Virus record (IMG/VR): IMGVR_UViG_3300048126_000458
Span: 1 to 45,025 of that record
Origin: a virus
Reading direction: 5' to 3' (one strand)
DNA length: 45,025 nt
Shown here one piece after another: positions 23,617-30,942 of this stretch. Both the position numbers and the translations under genes were made by a program. The notes beneath the pieces were generated by a model. The model worked only from the letters and a program-made list of their open reading frames with translations. It did not search any database and was not told the origin of the DNA. The number at the start of each line of letters is the position of its first letter. Within the stretch, counting starts at the first letter, position 1.

Positions 23617-23785
23617 AACCTAATACTGCGTCATCTCTATCTTCGTCATTAAAAATACTTAATTGAGATGGATTTTTTGCTTGCTCTAATTTCCTAACTT
23701 TCCAATAGGCAGCTCTAACGGCTTCTCCTAGTTCCATATCGTTTGGAAGCTTTTCTACTAGTTTTTTAATTTGTTCTATATCCAT
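23609..23785 (-). CDS. Small protein with clamp-binding-like QLSIF motif (58 aa)
   Basis: A short reading frame from an ATG at 23785 to TGA at 23611-23609 encodes MDIEQIKKLVEKLPNDMEL, a helix, then NPSQLSIFNDEDRDD and a Tyr-Asp end. QLSIF is very close to the bacterial beta-clamp-binding pentapeptide QL(S/D)LF. The gene starts 5 bases after the C-terminal polymerase gene ends and overlaps the next gene by 8 bases, so it fills what would otherwise be a gap in the operon. The function is not known; clamp binding is inferred from the motif. Confidence 0.6.
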   Translation of the reverse strand: MDIEQIKKLVEKLPNDMELGEAVRAAYWKVRKLEQAKNPSQLSIFNDEDRDDAVLGYD

Positions 23786-23790
23786 ATTTT

Positions 23791-24987
23791 TTAAAATAAT
23801 GAGGTTGAATAAAATAAGTTTCTGTTTAATCTCTGTAAGCTACATGCGGTTAGCACCCTGTTTAAAGGATCGATAACTGCTTTTTCAAATTGTGTTTCAT
23901 AGTCTACTTCAGGTGCTATTTCATAAGGATGTTCACCTGGTTGATATGCATACATTTCACAGACGTTATGTTTACAATGATAAATCTTAAGTTTTTCACC
24001 GTTACCTATCATCTTATATTTGTTTTTATATTTAGGATTCTTATTCATTAGATAATTATAGAATCCAGCTGCTTTAACGTTAGGAGGACATTTTAAACCA
24101 TATTGAAATTCTACAGTGTCGTCTACAATATACTTTTGAATGTTATTAGTCCTCTTGTTAAAGCTTATATCGTCTATGTTAGCCAATTTAAATTCTTTCT
24201 TACATTTCTTTAGGAAGTTAACTAGTTTTCCTAAAAGTTCTGCAGTTGGCTTTTCTGAAAGAACAAGACTTATAGCTTCTGTCAGTTGTTTTCTTGCAAG
24301 AGTCGGCGTCGAAGATTGAATAGTGTCAAATCCTATCGTTTTAATTTTCTTTAGACGAGGGTATCTTTCATCAATCTTTAATTTATCTTCCCATGCAATG
24401 TTCTGTAAATACTTTTTCTTTGCTAGCCATATACCACTGTATGCAATTGTTTCAAGTTCAAAAAATAAGAAGTTATCTGTATTTCTAGATTCGGCATACT
24501 TTTTCATTGCAGCAACAATATAACCTTTCAATCTAAAGTTATACATTTCCATAATGAATTTATCAATTGGTAATTTTTCACCATGCCAATCAATAGACTC
24601 ATACATTTCTTCAAACTGAACATAGCATGAATCAGTATCAATATAGACTACGGAAGGTTTAACTAACTTATTTTTAATTTCAATGTTAAAGCGATTATGT
24701 ACTTCTTTATCATTGTGCCAGAATTCTTGAAAATACTTGTTTAGTATTTTTTCTGAAAATAAAATAGCATCCTGTCCTTGCAGTGTAATAGACTCTGCAA
24801 TCTCGATATTAAAGAAGTGAAACCACTTGTTACCAAATGCACCGTAAATAGAGTTAAGAGTAACCTTTACAGCTTGTTCATAGGCAGTGTATTTTGCCGA
24901 CATTTGTTCGTAGTGTTCGGCAAGAGCTGTCATTTCATCCTTAGAAAGCTCTTCTTCTTTTCTTTCAAGTAGTTGTTCTAATTGCAT
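23791..24987 (-). CDS. 43: DNA polymerase gp43, C-terminal half (palm motifs B, C and thumb)
   Basis: These 398 residues complete a family B polymerase whose N-terminal half is encoded at 29026-30432. They begin with a charged helix (MQLEQLLERKEEELSKDEM) that would belong to the fingers. Motif B follows (VKVTLNSIYGAFGN), then motif C (VYIDTDSCYV), a KKKY element, and the thumb. The end, NRNLFYSTSLF, resembles the short C-terminal clamp-binding peptide of gp43. The ATG lies 2 bases after the clamp gene stop, so clamp and this half are co-translated. Together the halves give 866 residues (T4 gp43: 898), so nothing substantial is missing. Confidence 0.93.
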   Translation of the reverse strand: MQLEQLLERKEEELSKDEMTALAEHYEQMSAKYTAYEQAVKVTLNSIYGAFGNKWFHFFNIEIAESITLQGQDAILFSEKILNKYFQEFWHNDKEVHNRFNIEIKNKLVKPSVVYIDTDSCYVQFEEMYESIDWHGEKLPIDKFIMEMYNFRLKGYIVAAMKKYAESRNTDNFLFFELETIAYSGIWLAKKKYLQNIAWEDKLKIDERYPRLKKIKTIGFDTIQSSTPTLARKQLTEAISLVLSEKPTAELLGKLVNFLKKCKKEFKLANIDDISFNKRTNNIQKYIVDDTVEFQYGLKCPPNVKAAGFYNYLMNKNPKYKNKYKMIGNGEKLKIYHCKHNVCEMYAYQPGEHPYEIAPEVDYETQFEKAVIDPLNRVLTACSLQRLNRNLFYSTSLF

Positions 24988-24989
24988 AC

Positions 24990-25742
24990 TTAGTCGCTAG
25001 ATTGACATGTTGCAATAGTTAAAAGTGTTTCTGAATCAGAAGACCTGAACACAACACGGTTTGACATCACACATGCGGTATAATCTTCTTTATCTAAGAG
25101 GTTAATATATTTTTTGAACAATGTTACTTTAGTTTTTTCACCATCAAATTCAGGAGTGACAAGCATATTGTAAGTCTTACCTTTCATTTCAACACCTTTA
25201 CCGTTTGCATTTATAGAAAACGTTTCTTCTTTATCTAAACCGAATAAATTTCTAACCTTAGAGATGCTTCCATAGTCGAAGTCAAATTTAAAGTCAGTAG
25301 CTTCCGTATCAAATATAGTTTTAATTTGTGATTCCGTTAGGTCTTTGTAACCTAATGAAGGCTCTGAACATGATAATGTAATTTCTAAGTCATCGTTAAA
25401 GATTTTAAATGTTGTAGCAACACAATCTTCTTCATTCTCTACAAATTCAATAACACCCTGAATAGACTCATAGTCAAATTGCTTGAATGCTTCAGTAATT
25501 TTAGAAGCATCGAAGAAAGCTATTTTTAATTCTTTTTCAGTCTTGATAGCATCGTCTTCTACTTGAAATACCTCGCTTAGCGCGATTCTATGATGCTTAA
25601 CTGCATCTCTCTGTGGTAAATAAGCTGAAGCCTGAACTACACTGTCTTTAATTTTAAAGTAGACAAAGGAATCAATAACTTTAAGTCTGTTTACGAAGTT
25701 AATGAAATTGTTTTGGTCGATTTTACTAATGGAAATTTTCAT
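24990..25742 (-). CDS. 45: Probable sliding clamp gp45
   Basis: This 250-residue protein (T4 gp45: 228) has the size, acidity and strand-helix rhythm of a two-domain trimeric clamp: MKISISKIDQNNFINFVNRL at the start, a central linker, and a second domain beginning near 155 with ISKVRNLFGLDKEE. The end KYINLLDKEDYTACVMSNRVVF...LLTIAT resembles the last strands of gp45. Context is strong: it is encoded directly before the catalytic half of the polymerase, in a genome with gp44 and gp62 loaders. Sequence identity to T4 is low, so the call rests on pattern and place. A class-1 promoter lies 21-58 bases upstream. Confidence 0.72.
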   Translation of the reverse strand: MKISISKIDQNNFINFVNRLKVIDSFVYFKIKDSVVQASAYLPQRDAVKHHRIALSEVFQVEDDAIKTEKELKIAFFDASKITEAFKQFDYESIQGVIEFVENEEDCVATTFKIFNDDLEITLSCSEPSLGYKDLTESQIKTIFDTEATDFKFDFDYGSISKVRNLFGLDKEETFSINANGKGVEMKGKTYNMLVTPEFDGEKTKVTLFKKYINLLDKEDYTACVMSNRVVFRSSDSETLLTIATCQSSD

Positions 25743-25762
25743 TTGCTTTAATTGTTTATGAT

Positions 25763-25800
25763 ATTTAATAATTCTATTGAAAAATGTGGTTTTGTTTCAG
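25763..25800 (-). promoter_or_regulatory. Class-1 promoter for clamp-polymerase-uvsX operon
   Basis: Minus strand: CTGAAACA at 25800-25793, 16 bases, TAGAATTATTAAAT at 25776-25763. The clamp ATG is at 25742. It would drive the clamp, polymerase C-half, two small genes, uvsX and beyond. Confidence 0.68.
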
Positions 25801-25809
25801 AGAATTATT

Positions 25810-25890
25810 CTATCTGTCCAGCCATTTAAACCATCTGTTCATAATAAACCAGAAAGTAACTGCTATAGCTATTAGTTTTAAATATAACAT
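25810..25890 (-). CDS. Possible 26-residue membrane peptide
   Basis: The frame from ATG at 25890 to TAG at 25812-25810 encodes MLYLKLIAIAVTFWFIMNRW and six more residues (FKWLDR): one hydrophobic span followed by an amphipathic aromatic/basic end. The start is preceded by an A-rich run (AAAAAAACATAAAAGAT), as for real genes here. It lies between nrdA and the clamp, after three hairpins. It is too short to be sure of. Confidence 0.35.
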   Translation of the reverse strand: MLYLKLIAIAVTFWFIMNRWFKWLDR

Positions 25891-25916
25891 ATCTTTTATG
25901 TTTTTTTATTAAGAGC

Positions 25917-25993
25917 GAGGCCAGAAAGTAGCGAACTTCTGGCCTCTAATATCCGAGAACTATCTCGGTCCTAAGACGTGGTCTTCAAACCAC
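25917..25993 (-). ncRNA. Three stacked hairpins between nrdA and clamp
   Basis: Three inverted repeats follow one another within 77 bases directly after the nrdA stop. They are a 5-bp stem GTGGT/ACCAC (25978-25993), a 6-bp stem CCGAGA/TCTCGG with a 4-base loop (25953-25968), and a perfect 10-bp stem GAGGCCAGAA/TTCTGGCCTC (25917-25946). GC content is far higher than in the surroundings. On the minus strand the last stem is followed by GCTCTTAATAAAAAA, not a clean U-run. It could be a terminator, an mRNA-stabilising 3' structure or a small RNA; it is not a tRNA, since no acceptor pairing exists. Confidence 0.55.
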
Positions 25994-25997
25994 ACCT

Positions 25998-27806
25998 TTA
26001 TCCGTCACATGCTATGCAATCTTCCATTGCATGTTGAGCAATATCTCCTCTTAAAACAGATTCAGTTCTCATGTAATAGAGAGTTTTGATTCCTTGTTTA
26101 AAAGCCTCTAAATGAACTTGATTTATATACTTAGGCTGTGCTTGATTTGGAAAAGCTAGATTTAAACTAACACCTTGGTCGATATATTGTTGTCTAATAC
26201 CTGCTTGCTTAACAAGTTCCATTTGATTAATTTCTTTAAATGTTCTGAACACTTCTTTTAAAGGAATATACTTATCTTTCTCAAGTGAATTTAACTTTTC
26301 ATAGGCTTTGTTCTTAATAGCCTTTTCTTTGCTTCCTTCTTCCACCCAGTACTCATCTAAAAATTCTAATCCTTGAACTGAACCTCCATCGGCTAATATT
26401 TTATCCCATGTTGATTTATTATTTTTACCGATAGAATCTAAAACATGTTCTAGAACTGTGTTTTTTCTAATGAACGTTCCTTTAGCTGTTTGTTCGGTGA
26501 ATACATTAGCAGCCCATGGTTCAATCCCTGGTGAAACGTTTCCTGCTAATTTGGAATTAGATACAGTAGGTGCAATAGCCCTAAGGTGAGTGTTTCTCAT
26601 ACCTGTACCGACGCACCATAGTGGCTCTCCATATTCCACTGCTAAGTCTCTACTTGCCTTTTCGGTTTCTGTTCTTAATTGTTGAAAAATCTTTCTTGTT
26701 TCGAATTGAGCAGATAAAGAATCAAATGGAATGTTTCTATCTTGTAAATAAGTATGCCAACCTAAAACACCTAAACCTAAAGCTCTTCCTTTTTCGGCCG
26801 ATCTTACTGAGTTTTCAAAGCCTCTCATATATTTAGCTTTTTGAATAAATTCCTGAAGAACTCCATCTAAAAACCAAGTTGCCGTATAAACTAAGTCTGT
26901 ATTTTTCCATTCATCATATCTTCTAAGATTCACAGATGATAGGCAACATACGAATGAATGGTTCTCGTCAGTGTGTAGTGTAATCTCTGAACAGATGTTT
27001 GTCATATAAACCTTTAATCCATTTTGTTTATATGCATCTGGATTAGCTCTATTGATATTACCCTTATACATTACATAAGGTTCTCCGGTTGCCTTTCTTT
27101 TTCTAAGTAAAGCTGACCATCTCTTTCTAGCTTCCTTATCTCCTGCTTCTATTCTTTGCATATAACCGTCAGAAACAACCACACATTGATGTAAATTTAA
27201 ACATTGTCTGTTTATATCTCCTTTAGGTTCTCTAATTTCTAACCATGTCCAAAAATCATCATGTTCAATATCTATATTAACTGATGCTGCACCTCGTCTG
27301 ACTGAACCTTGATTAGTAGCTAAAATAGAAGAATCATATATTTTACAGAAAGGAACAGTACCGTCTGAAGTACCGTTTTGTGAAATGTTAGAACCAGCTG
27401 GTCTAATTTGATTTACACCAATACCAACTCCACCTCCATGCTTAGCCAACAACATCAGCTCTAAATTTTTAGTACCTATGTCATGGATAGAATCTGCAAC
27501 ATCAATCCCGAAGCACGAAATAGGAAGGCCTCTTTCTGTTCCCGTATTAGAAAAAACGGGAGTAGCTAAGTTTAACCATCCCTTCCACATATAATCAAAA
27601 AACTTACTAGCTAACTCGGGCTTATCTAGCCTTTTTGCAACTGCAGTAGAAACTCTCCAATATGCATCCTTAGGAGTTTCACCTACGAGTAAATATCCCT
27701 TTGATACTGTTTTTACATATACTTCTGTATTTGCCCACATTGGGAAATCTACTCCAAGCTCCCATCCTAGATGGCTTGCATGGTTTGTTGCATCCTTTTT
27801 TGTCAT
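25998..27806 (-). CDS. nrdA: Ribonucleotide reductase large subunit NrdA (class Ia)
   Basis: It reduces ribonucleoside diphosphates to deoxy forms together with NrdB. At 602 residues it is shorter than E. coli NrdA (761) because the N-terminal ATP-cone regulatory domain is absent; the chain begins almost directly with the catalytic domain. Active-site features are SNTGTERGLPISCFG (first redox Cys), TNICSEI (Asn-Cys-Glu radical site), FVCCLSSVNL (second redox Cys), TLYYMRTES (Tyr-Tyr radical path) and the C-terminal CIACDG tail that is re-reduced by glutaredoxin or thioredoxin. Lack of the cone predicts insensitivity to dATP inhibition, useful during phage DNA synthesis. It follows nrdB by 41 bases and has a class-1 promoter. 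Confidence 0.95.
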   Translation of the reverse strand: MTKKDATNHASHLGWELGVDFPMWANTEVYVKTVSKGYLLVGETPKDAYWRVSTAVAKRLDKPELASKFFDYMWKGWLNLATPVFSNTGTERGLPISCFGIDVADSIHDIGTKNLELMLLAKHGGGVGIGVNQIRPAGSNISQNGTSDGTVPFCKIYDSSILATNQGSVRRGAASVNIDIEHDDFWTWLEIREPKGDINRQCLNLHQCVVVSDGYMQRIEAGDKEARKRWSALLRKRKATGEPYVMYKGNINRANPDAYKQNGLKVYMTNICSEITLHTDENHSFVCCLSSVNLRRYDEWKNTDLVYTATWFLDGVLQEFIQKAKYMRGFENSVRSAEKGRALGLGVLGWHTYLQDRNIPFDSLSAQFETRKIFQQLRTETEKASRDLAVEYGEPLWCVGTGMRNTHLRAIAPTVSNSKLAGNVSPGIEPWAANVFTEQTAKGTFIRKNTVLEHVLDSIGKNNKSTWDKILADGGSVQGLEFLDEYWVEEGSKEKAIKNKAYEKLNSLEKDKYIPLKEVFRTFKEINQMELVKQAGIRQQYIDQGVSLNLAFPNQAQPKYINQVHLEAFKQGIKTLYYMRTESVLRGDIAQHAMEDCIACDG

Positions 27807-27814
27807 TTAGTATT

Positions 27815-27852
27815 ATTTAAGATTTATATAAAAATTATTAAAACTGTTTACG
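27815..27852 (-). promoter_or_regulatory. Class-1 promoter for nrdA
   Basis: Minus strand: CGTAAACA at 27852-27845 (within the end of nrdB), 16 bases, TATAAATCTTAAAT at 27828-27815. The ATG at 27806 is 8 bases further. It would allow nrdA to be expressed apart from nrdB. Confidence 0.62.
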
Positions 27853-28918
27853 AAAATAAATCGTCTTCATCCCAGTTTTCGTTTTCACCTGCCTTCGAAT
27901 AATCTGTAGGTCTAATAGCGAAAAAATCTGTATGTGTATGTCCACCTGTAAGGTGATAAAACCAATCTAATGCTCCGGCAGATTCTTCATCATATTCGAT
28001 AACACTTTCATAGCCTAATTCATTAAGTTTTTCATTTGCTCTTTTCTTAATAAATTCTTTAAGGTCTTCTTTCTTTAAATTTTCTAGGTCTCCCATCTCA
28101 AACATCTTATCAATGAAGTTTAACTCCATTTCTACCATAATTCTTGCAGCTTCTTCAATTTGAGATTGAACGGATGATTTAAGGTCAGGATACTCTTCGC
28201 ACATGTGTCTAAATAATTGACATCCCATTTTTGAATGCAAAGACTCATCTCTTACAGACCATTTCATCTGCTGTCCAATCCCCTTTAAAAGATTTCTCAT
28301 TTGAAAAGAATATAAAACGGCAAAGGAACTATAGAGTGAAACGCCTTCAGCAAAGGCACTAAAAATAGCTAAAGACCTTGCAACGTCCTTTCTTGCATCA
28401 TTGTTGTACAGTAAATCTTCATGTGTATAATCTGCCTGTGTTTCTAATAAAAATTCAAATTTGTCAGCAATAGAAGGTTCATGTAAAAACGCAGCGAAAT
28501 CTTCCAATCCTAGCGTTTCATTTAAATATGAGTATGCTGTTGCATGAATAGTCTCTTGTGAACCGAACATCATAGCCATTTGTTTAATTTCATGTTTTGG
28601 AAACCAATGAGTAACCATACCTGTCCAATAGTCGGAAACTGCACATTCAGTTTGTGCAAACCCCAAAAGAATGTTACCTACCAGATTTTTTTCTGCTTCG
28701 GTCATATTTTCATTCCAATCTTTGACATCGCCTTGCATTGAAATTTCAGTATGTAACCAAAATGCTTGGGCTTGTTTTAACCAGCCTTCTGTATAATAGA
28801 TTGGATATTCAAAGGGTTTGAATTCTACTCTCTCTTTAAATATTGAAGGTGTTTTTTGTTTATCTGTCGAGGTTGAAACATGTGAGGTTCCTAAATTTGC
28901 GTTTTCCATTTTTTCCAT
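27848..28918 (-). CDS. nrdB: Ribonucleotide reductase small subunit NrdB
   Basis: It provides the di-iron tyrosyl radical for NrdA. The 356-residue protein (E. coli NrdB: 376) has the metal and radical residues in expected places: HTEISMQGDVKDW with the first acidic ligand, QETIHATAY (Glu, His and the radical Tyr, matching E. coli ETIHSRSY), FAEGVSLYSSF (Glu) and RDESLHSKMG (Glu, His). The C-terminus NWDEDDLFS is the peptide that docks on NrdA. MEKMENA offers two ATGs in an A-rich context. It lies between the two halves of the DNA polymerase gene, 107 bases after the N-terminal half, with a hairpin in the gap. Confidence 0.95.
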   Translation of the reverse strand: MEKMENANLGTSHVSTSTDKQKTPSIFKERVEFKPFEYPIYYTEGWLKQAQAFWLHTEISMQGDVKDWNENMTEAEKNLVGNILLGFAQTECAVSDYWTGMVTHWFPKHEIKQMAMMFGSQETIHATAYSYLNETLGLEDFAAFLHEPSIADKFEFLLETQADYTHEDLLYNNDARKDVARSLAIFSAFAEGVSLYSSFAVLYSFQMRNLLKGIGQQMKWSVRDESLHSKMGCQLFRHMCEEYPDLKSSVQSQIEEAARIMVEMELNFIDKMFEMGDLENLKKEDLKEFIKKRANEKLNELGYESVIEYDEESAGALDWFYHLTGGHTHTDFFAIRPTDYSKAGENENWDEDDLFS

Positions 28919-28946
28919 TTTTTTTACTTTCTTTATTAGACTACAA

Positions 28947-28969
28947 AAGGCCTTACAAAGGTAGGCCTT
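28947..28969 (-). terminator. Hairpin terminator candidate after polymerase N-half
   Basis: A 9-bp stem with one bulged base (AAGGCC-TAC / GTA-GGCCTT), loop CTTT on the minus strand, is followed there by TTGTAG. The T-run is short, so termination may be partial. An AAATATATAGG late-like element lies at 28986-28996 on the other side of it. Confidence 0.5.
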
Positions 28970-29025
28970 GGTGTTTGATATAGCCTATATATTTAAACAC
29001 TAGCGGGCTATTGTCACACCGACAA

Positions 29026-30432
29026 CTATTTTATTAACTTAATCTTTTTTCTAAGATTATTGGCTTTTGTAAAATAGTCGTATGACATTGACTTATATTC
29101 TTTTCTCTGAGAATATAGGTCTGAAAGAATCTTTTTTAACATAGAATCTTCCTTTCTGTAAGAAGCTCCGTTCTCGCAGATGATAATATCAGGGTTTTCT
29201 CTTTTCTCTTTTATTTTATCCTTCGGAACCATTTCTATAAAAGAATCCGGAGATATATTAAATTGTCTCATGATAGAAGGATATAGAGAAGCAAAGTCAA
29301 ATGCACTGACACCTTCATAGAAACCTGTATTAGGTTCTTTTACAAAAGCGCCGGCATACTGTCCATCCTTCTTTCCTTCTTCTCTTTGTTCAGAGCCAAT
29401 TCTTTTATTTTGCTCAGAGAGTTTACGAGCGATTAACGCTTCTGTTACAGCCACCGGTGACGATGCTTTATATAGAGGCATTTTTGTAATATTAGCCAGG
29501 GTTAAAAGTACTTCCATTGACTTTAACTTTTGGTCAATATAATATACTAAAACGGAGTCAACTACATTATAGTAAACATATTTAGTAAAGTTATCTTCAT
29601 ACAAATCTTGAAGAGAACCTTGATATTTAATTTTTTGTGTGTTTAGAACTTGACCTGCCACATAGTCTAGGGCGTTAGATTCTTTTACCTTTACTGACCT
29701 GTCATACTTATCATAAAGTTGCATGTAATCTATAATTCCAATATGAAGAGGTCGGGAATCATTTCTATCAACTTCCTGGGTCATACTAGCTTCTGAAACA
29801 TCTATCTGTAATCTTTTACACCTATTAACAATATATTGCCAGTCATAGTTAATAAAGTTCCACCCTGTCATCATAGGAAACTTAGGTAGGAATTTCATTA
29901 AGAACGTATATACCATATCATATTCTGAATTGAACTTATGATATTTGAATTCCCATTCATCGTCAAAATTCTTAAAATATCCATTAGTATCGTTCTCAAT
30001 CTTTTCAATTTGCTTAGGCGAGAGGTCTTCTAAACCAAGAACAATTGCTTTCTTGTCAGGTGTAATAATAGAGAATGTTAAAATTCTGGATTTAGCTTCT
30101 TCTGCTTTAGGAAATCCATCTACAATCTCTGTTTCAATATCTACGAAGTATGTCTTGGGCATATTATATGCAAAGATTTCTTCTTTATCTTTTTCTGGTA
30201 GATTATCTAAAAAGTATATTAAAGAAAATTTATTGAATCTTCTGGCATTACCTAACTTAACCGAGCGTCCATCCCAGTTTGTGTATTCGGTATTCTTTCC
30301 TCTATCTTTAGGGTCACAAACGTACCAGTTTTTAAATTGATTTATTGGGTATCTTTTAAAGGCAACCTCACCTTCAGTATTGTAGTAAGAAATAAATATT
30401 TCTTTTTCCTTTTGTTCAATATCTAATATCAT
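29026..30432 (-). CDS. 43: DNA polymerase gp43, N-terminal half (exonuclease and palm motif A)
   Basis: These 468 residues hold the N-terminal domain and the 3'-5' exonuclease of a family B polymerase: Exo I YFVDIETEI, Exo II GWNFINYDWQYI, Exo III YYNVVDSVLVYY. Then comes polymerase motif A, FDFASLYPSIMRQFNISP. The chain stops in the fingers helix (SQRKEYKSMSYDYF...LRKKIKLIK). Motifs B and C are encoded 4 kb away at 23791-24987. There is no sign of an intein or a frame-shifted remainder after the stop; instead a hairpin and then nrdB follow. Split gp43 genes are known in some Aeromonas T4-like phages, so two polypeptides assembling into one enzyme is the natural reading. Confidence 0.93.
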   Translation of the reverse strand: MILDIEQKEKEIFISYYNTEGEVAFKRYPINQFKNWYVCDPKDRGKNTEYTNWDGRSVKLGNARRFNKFSLIYFLDNLPEKDKEEIFAYNMPKTYFVDIETEIVDGFPKAEEAKSRILTFSIITPDKKAIVLGLEDLSPKQIEKIENDTNGYFKNFDDEWEFKYHKFNSEYDMVYTFLMKFLPKFPMMTGWNFINYDWQYIVNRCKRLQIDVSEASMTQEVDRNDSRPLHIGIIDYMQLYDKYDRSVKVKESNALDYVAGQVLNTQKIKYQGSLQDLYEDNFTKYVYYNVVDSVLVYYIDQKLKSMEVLLTLANITKMPLYKASSPVAVTEALIARKLSEQNKRIGSEQREEGKKDGQYAGAFVKEPNTGFYEGVSAFDFASLYPSIMRQFNISPDSFIEMVPKDKIKEKRENPDIIICENGASYRKEDSMLKKILSDLYSQRKEYKSMSYDYFTKANNLRKKIKLIK

Positions 30433-30896
30433 TAATATCCTCGGTTTTGACGGTCATGGTTTTCTGCATTCTTCGCCATGTACAAGTTAACAATGTCTTT
30501 AGCTGTCATGCCGATTGAGATGGCAAAGTTCATATAAAAATGTAAACCGTCAATCCACTCATAAAATAACTCAAGCCTATCTTCTTCGCTTAAGTCGGAT
30601 ATTTTCATGTCTTTTGCTTTTTCATTAGTGGTTTTCCAATACTTCCAAGCACCTGAGCCGATGCCATCATTAATTCCACCTAATGCATCGAACATTTCGT
30701 TAAGTTCATCTGACATTGCATGTTTGTTAACACACCAAAAATCAGCGATATCTTTTAAGTTCCAATCTTTAAAATCAAAACCAAGTCTTTTTTGTAACTC
30801 AATCTGTTTATTGTAAACTAGGCCGAGCGTGTCGTTTCCTTCTTCATAGAAATCATTGACTTCTAAGTCTGAGCATTTGTTATCTGAATTTGCCAT
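30432..30896 (-). CDS. 56: dCTPase/dUTPase gp56-like
   Basis: T4 gp56 hydrolyses dCTP and dUTP (and the diphosphates) so that only modified cytosine enters phage DNA. The 154-residue protein matches T4 gp56 (171): LQKRLGFDFKDW, ADFWCVNKHAMSDELNEMFDALGG (T4 VVSWMREQTDCIDDEFRELLTSLGE), WKYWK (T4 WKKWK), LELFYEWIDGLHFYMNFAI (T4 LEIKFELVDIFHFVLNMFV) and LYMAKNAENHDRQNRGY (T4 LYYLKNAENFARQDRGY). These supply the all-alpha NTP pyrophosphatase Glu/Asp metal site. dUTPase-only activity cannot be excluded. It directly precedes the polymerase N-half (1-base overlap) and follows the glucosyltransferase. Confidence 0.92.
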   Translation of the reverse strand: MANSDNKCSDLEVNDFYEEGNDTLGLVYNKQIELQKRLGFDFKDWNLKDIADFWCVNKHAMSDELNEMFDALGGINDGIGSGAWKYWKTTNEKAKDMKISDLSEEDRLELFYEWIDGLHFYMNFAISIGMTAKDIVNLYMAKNAENHDRQNRGY

Positions 30897-30912
30897 TTTT
30901 AAATCGTTTATT

Positions 30913-30942
30913 ATTTTACTTAAAATAATGAATCTGTTTTTA
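30913..30942 (-). promoter_or_regulatory. Weak class-1 promoter candidate for gp56
   Basis: Minus strand: TAAAAACA, 16 bases, TAAAAT followed by AATAAACG, overlapping the end of the glucosyltransferase gene. Spacing and box agree, the hexamer is off by one, and the context is AT-rich, so this is tentative. Confidence 0.3.

Noticed and set aside
25915-25996. tRNA in the hairpin cluster after nrdA
   Set aside because: Stems and loops do not fit a cloverleaf: there is no acceptor stem pairing, and the 10-bp stem is too long for any tRNA arm.
23791-30432. Intein or self-splicing intron joining the polymerase halves
   Set aside because: No intein blocks at the C-end of the N-half or the N-end of the C-half, and the intervening 4 kb holds complete nrdB, nrdA and clamp genes.
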